This document shows, one piece after another, positions 34,301 through 40,300 of a DNA stretch of 64,000 nucleotides (position 1 is the stretch's first letter; each line of letters starts with the position of its first letter). The stretch is taken from NCBI RefSeq assembly GCF_958298935.1, contig NC_084942.1, forward strand, positions 10,175,501 to 10,239,500, written 5' to 3'. Under the pieces are notes generated by a model, which searched no databases, was not told where the DNA came from, and was given only the letters and a program-made list of their open reading frames with translations. Made by a program: the position numbers and the translations under genes. The DNA is from Phragmites australis (lineage: Eukaryota; Streptophyta; Magnoliopsida; Poales; Poaceae).

Positions 34301-37300
34301 AAGCCTCTCTGATCTTATCTCTGTCGACCATAACATCACTCCATCCCTCGGCAAACAACTCGTCCTCGAGCTTAAACACATGGTAGACAAGTTAGAATTC
34401 CTCCGTCAGCCAATGTCATTTGGCCTGGTGTCGTTGTAGTCGGTCACCTCAATGTAAAAGAGGCATTGACAATGGTGGCCGCGCACATACTGCTCATTAT
34501 AGTTGTAACAAAACCATTGCTTCCTCTGTTAAGCCAATTTGGCCCGGGACATGCGACAGAAGAGTCGTGGCGATGAAGGTGTAATGGATGTGCAGGTGCT
34601 TGGTGCCTGAGCTCCAGATGGTTTGGGCACCACTGGAATCAGCATCGATGGGCGGCCTACTGTTTGTGCTGGTGAATGCCCTGCCGTAGCTAGGCCACCT
34701 ATAGCCTAGGTGCGACGTTCATTGCCATCTGGATATCCTTCGGGTCCTGGAGCTCGACGTTGATGCGAATGTGATCTGGCAAACCTACAATGAACTGTTG
34801 TGCTGTAGAGAGAGGATCCGCGTGACAAATAAGCGCCAAGAATTTCTCTTGGTAATCCTCGACGGTTGCTGGAAAGGGAAGGCGTGCCAGTTTGCCTAGT
34901 AGGTTGCTTCGCAGCAGTGGTCCAAAGCGAAGGTGGCACAATTCCTTTAAACGTTCCTAGGATGGCGTGCTGATGTCGCGTTCCATCATGTAATACCAAT
35001 GTTGGGTGATGCTAGTGAGGCGGTGGGACGCCAAGCACACTTTGTCACCCTCCGTCATTCACTGGTCACAGAAGAAATGCTCGCAACAATTGAGCCAATG
35101 AGTGGATCCTCCTTGTCATGAAAGGTTGGGAACTCAAGTTTGTGAAATCGTGGCACACCGGTGTTGCCACCCACGGGTTCGATTGGTAGGGTAATTGTGC
35201 CATGGCGCTATTGAGCTATGGCACAGATGGGAATTGCATATACGGAAAGGTGGTGGGGATGGTGGATGGTGAATGCGGAAATTGGATGTGGTCGATGTTG
35301 GTGTTTTGTGGGAGTTATGGTTGAAATCGGGGTGGAAGGGGTGGCGGTGCAGTGCCTGCTAGGAACACTAGGATGGTCGCCGCCAGCAAGGAACCAGCCG
35401 CACTGGATGATGTGCCGCTGTGCAACGTGGGCACCTGGTTTGCAGATTCCATTGAGCGCTTTTCCACCGCCGTGATGCGCGAGGACATGGCGGCCATCTA
35501 TTGTGCCACGATGCAGGCCATGGAGGCTTTGACCAAGAAGATTACCGACATGCAGAAATAGATTGGGGATATAACACAATAGATGGCCAATGTATCTTTT
35601 TGCCTCTCGGTGGTGAAGGTTGTCCAGTCGCTGCCGCCACTGCTTGCTGGCCTTCTCGAGCCCATTGGTTCGTTGAGGCTCTCAACACCGTTCGGTAGTC
35701 GAAGCAGGAGATGGTGTTCGTGCAACAGTCGTCGCCGCCGTAGGCGAAGCAAGAGACGGTTTTCGTGCACCAGTCACCACCGTTGGCGATGATGCATGTG
35801 ATGACGTCGAAGCCTCCCATGGTGCTATCGCCGATGGGCCTTGACTACATGTTGGCCTCGACAACGGCTTTGTGCCTTCCTCGGTAGTGAAGGTTAAGGA
35901 CCCGGTGGGCGATCCTCCAACGGTGAGGGAGAGCGTCCTCATCGAGATACTAGCCACAAACAATGACTGCCCATGTCGCTATTTCCCCTGTCGTCTCACC
36001 CGCCGAGTTCTAGCGTCAGATCTAGGAGCTTGAGAAGCAGTAGGTTGCCGACAATGCCACATGCAGTTGTCAACGCCTCTTCTACATTGAGGTGGCTGAC
36101 TACGACGACGATGGCGGGCTAGAAGCTGTTGGCTGGCGGCGGAATTCAAGCTTGCATACCTTGCGTTTTGGCTCAAGGACAAGTTGTTTGCCGCGGGAAG
36201 GAGTGATGTTATGATCGGCTTGAAGAGTCTGTTTAGATTCGGTTTAGATAAGTTTGGTAAGCAATAATTCAGTTTAGATAGATTGGGTAAAAGATAATTC
36301 GGTTTAGAGATAGAATCATCTAGGAAATAGAGTTGGATTCGGATTGGGAGTCCTATTTATAGAGATCATGTAATCGGATCAATCAATTAGAGAATTACCA
36401 AGCTATTCCTCTCTCTCTCTCTCTCTCGTGCGCGCGCGCGCGCAACCTACATATCATCAAGCATGATAAATAATTCATACAACTGTAGGTTTTCTTATAT
36501 TTTTGGTGAAATGTGACTCATTTCATTGAACTTCATAAAATATGAACCGCTTAGGTTTTTATTGATTTAGCTTCTTTCAGGACTGTGTATAATTGAATAA
36601 AACCATCTGCGTACCAAAAAGCAAAAGATGACCAAGTCCTTGCATGGTAAATAGCCTCTCCTATCCACGGGAGCATGAAATTTTCATTTATTTATACTAG
36701 GAATTCTTTTGTTTACGCTTTTTCATGATGAAGTTTCAAGGTACCGAGGTTAAAGTCTGATAATATGGTCTTTTTTCCATATTTATTCTCAGGCGGGGAT
36801 CTAATTTTGTAATAGCATTTGTCGTTGCTAATGCATCCTTTTGTGATATAAGTCTGGAACAGATTTATTTTCTCCCAAAACTCAAGTCAAATGTTGCATC
36901 ATGATAATATACTTCTAGTTACATTTTACTAAAATTAATCACCTCTGAGGATAAGCTTTTCCTTGCTGCTATATGCAGAAAACAGCCAAGCATTTGTCTC
37001 TAGATTGGATATCCGGCAATGTATCAATACAATGTTCCCATTGCATGTCTTCAAGTTTCGTTCGATTTGATGTTTAAGGTTCTTTTCTCTATCCTAGTAT
37101 AAGAATGACCATCATATGGAAATCATTGCTATGGAAACTCTAATGTTGCCTGTCCAAGCAACGGCATAGACCCTAGGTTTAATGTTATAACTTAGCTGTA
37201 TCACATTATCTAACCAAGTAACGTGAATGAGACCCCCTTTTCAATTGATAAATAATGAACGGTCTTCTGAGGTTTTAAACCAATGCAAGCTATTCCGATT

Positions 37301-40300
37301 TAAAATAGATTACCACCACTGCTGACTTTTTTAAAGTAGCAAATTACATGATGATATATTGCTTAATGTTGAGAAAATGCAGTACTATAATCATACATTA
37401 ACTTTTTGTAAACTTCGATTCCTAGAGAAACGTATGGCTATCCAATGCAAATATGGAAGAATGGATTTGTTGTTCTAGCATCAGCCATTAGTCTCTCAAC
37501 TGTTATGAAGGCCCAACAAACCAAAGCAAATTGTTGAACCCAGTGTGCACAGTGTTCTACCTTGTGTGGGTATAGTGTTTGACTTATCCATATGCATTGG
37601 TCAAAATGGCAAAAATGTATAAACGAAAACTAAATCATAGAAATTATATTCTTTTTCCTATCTAAAGCAGGTTGCAACTAGTGTGGCCAAGAATGATAGC
37701 AAGGCACGATATTCAACCGGAGGAAAATCAGCATATTATGATGAATCTTTTGTTCAATTGGAGGCTTACAGTACATATCAGCAAGTGGTTTCCTTTGTCT
37801 GGGCAGTGTTGACATGTATTGTACCGGAGCCATTGCTTGGAAACTCTTACAGCAAGAGATCTTTAAGGACAAACATTTGGAAGTTTATAAAGTTGCGTCG
37901 GTTTGAAACATTTCACTTAAGTGATTGTATTGGTGAGCTGAAAGTATCACATTATTCTTGGATATCAAATATTGGATTATCCGATTGCAATTGTTTTGCT
38001 CTAATGGCGAATGAAATTGGGTTATCAAATGGTTCAGAGGAGAAACATAAGAATGTTCTGCATTGTTGGATTAAATGGTTGTTTTCTGATATTGTGATAC
38101 CATTAGTCGAGGCATACTTTTATGTTACAGAAAGGGAATCAAGGCGATACGATGTTTTCTATTATCCAAAGACAATTTGGAGAGACTTAACTAGCAATGC
38201 TATTGCTTCCCTAAACAGGCAAAGCTTCAAAATTTTGCGTGGCACTTCCAGGAAAGCAATAAAACATTCATGCTGTTCTTCAAGAGTGAGGTTTGTTCCG
38301 AAAGCAAAAGATATGAGACCATTAGTAAATCTCAAAGCTCAATCAAAGGATGGACTTCTTAATAAGTGTCACTTGATTATAAAAAAAGTGAGAGATGAGA
38401 ATCCTGAGATGTTTGGTTCTTCTGTTTTTGACTACAACAATGTACATCAAAATCTTTCGCATTTTATATCTTCAGTAAGAAGTCACTTGAAGGAGAAATT
38501 CAAGATATATATTGTTGTTGCTGATGTATTGAAGGCATTCGATTATATTAGTCATGATATGGTACTGAAAATTGTGGATGATGTTCTGAAATGTGATGAC
38601 TATGTTCTGAGGAAATGTACCAAAGTAGTTTGCAATGGTTCTAAGAATGCCATCTACCGTTTTGATTCAAATGTCTCTATCAGCAAGGGTAACAATATCT
38701 GTGATTTCTCGATTCAGTTATCATCAAGCGGTGGTATTTTAGTTGACCAGGTACTATGTCATAACTTATTTCATTTCTCCTTCGGGGGTTGACTATCTTT
38801 GGAACTTGATTGTTGTTGAGATACATGTAGCTATCAGTAAAGCATATTCAAATGTTTGTCATAGAAAGCTACTGAAATCATAATATTTTTGTCCTTATTT
38901 TTTTTTCTTATCCGTGAAGAATGCCAGAAATAATGGAGGTTGAACACCATCACCTAAAATCACAGAGTATTAGAAGTCAAAAGAAAAACATGATATTTGG
39001 GACCTAGGATAACTTAGTGATTGCAACATAGTGTCTATTTGATTGTCAAGGGTGTACGATTTTACTGTTTGAGCATAGTTGTTAAGGTGTCGGTGCAGCG
39101 ACACTATAGCGGCGTGGCGGAAATTCCACCGTCGCCATGGCTCCAGAGAGTATGTCCGCCATATCGTAGTGGAGCGGATTTGGTGTCCTGTGGCGACATC
39201 TCACACCGTGGATGTCGCAATAGTCGGCGGCGATTGGCGAGGAAAGGGCGACGACTTTAGAATAGATAGACATACACATACCAGTCAACCCGAGCCATGG
39301 CCTCTTGACTCTCAATCGCCTCACCCAAGCCCTAGCCTGAGCCACCTCAACCACCGCCATTGCCGGGACGATCGCCCTCAGCCCGCCCTACCAGGCCCTT
39401 GGCTTGCCTCCTCCCATCCGGATCTCCTCTGCCTCGCTGTCTACCGACCGCCTCCGTTGCTGCCCCGCCGCTCTGCTCGTTGCCTCTGCCATCTCTTGGT
39501 CTCCCCCGCCGCTCCGCCTGTCGCCTTTGCGCTTTGCTCAATTCGTCTGTCGAGTACTTGAGTAAGTGCCGAACTCCTCTGTGCGAATACTAGCAGCAGC
39601 ACACCAGCACAGTAAGTATATACTATAGGCTATAGCACTACTGCTGAAGTGCTGTAGCATAAGCACTAGTACTCCTCTGTGCTGCTATAGGCAATTGGAT
39701 TGGGAAACAGATGCTATAGAGCTCATGGTAGGTAACAGTACCATGTTTCAATTGGATTGATAATGGAGCAATTGGATATTTGGATTACTTCACTAGCTCA
39801 TGGTAGGTGTAGGTAACAGTACCATGTTTGATGTTTCACTAGCACAGTAGTCAGTAGCTATAGGCAATTGTATTGGTAATGAGTCAATTAGTAAGCAAAG
39901 TAGCTATAGCATATTAGCAGCTAATTAGCAAGCACAGTAGGCACTTTTGATTTCGTAAAATTCTAGACTATCACTTTTGAGCTATATTTACATTGTCATT
40001 TACCAATATAATTTCCTACTATCCTATCTTTGATGTATGTATTCGCCATGCCAATGTGTGTATGGTGCCGCTACGCCGCGCGCTATAAGAGCTGTAAAAG
40101 TGTGAAGGTAGTGGGTCGCCGTGCCTCGCCACATTGTCGTAACATCCATTGTTTTGAGTTTGTTGAGTTTTCTAGGACCGAACCACTCTCAGCTATATGA
40201 GTGAACAATATGAAGCAATATTTCCTACAAATTACAGAAGGAAAGTGTTCATAAAAAAATTTATTTATTTCCATTAATTGTGTATGTTCGCATTGTTATA

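Larger units (their letters stand above)
34040..36450. mobile_element. Head-to-head pair of gypsy-type gag/LTR fragments
   Basis: The left part is on the minus strand: a gag fragment (35210-34699: LCHLRFGPLLRS, LARLPFPATVEDYQEKFLAL, DHIRINVELQDPKDIQMAMN), then a gag end near 34430-34470 (CQCLFYIEVTDYND), then an LTR starting TGTTATGG at 34335 and running left. The right part is on the + strand: a gag end near 36060-36110 (CQRLFYIEVADYDD), then the same purine-rich segment (gggaaggagtga) and an LTR starting TGTTATGA at 36208. The two share sequence in opposite orientation and meet near 35200-35350. Both are decayed and lack pol. Confidence 0.65.
33879..36978 (+). other. TERT intron 8 (3.1 kb)
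   Basis: Donor gtacat, acceptor atgcag. Most of it is an inverted pair of retroelement fragments (about 34040-36450); the rest is AT-rich sequence with no gene. Confidence 0.8.

Noticed and set aside
35208..35579. 123-residue His/Pro-rich open frame in TERT intron 8
   Set aside because: Overlaps decayed gag-type sequence readable in other frames on both strands; composition suggests a shadow frame.
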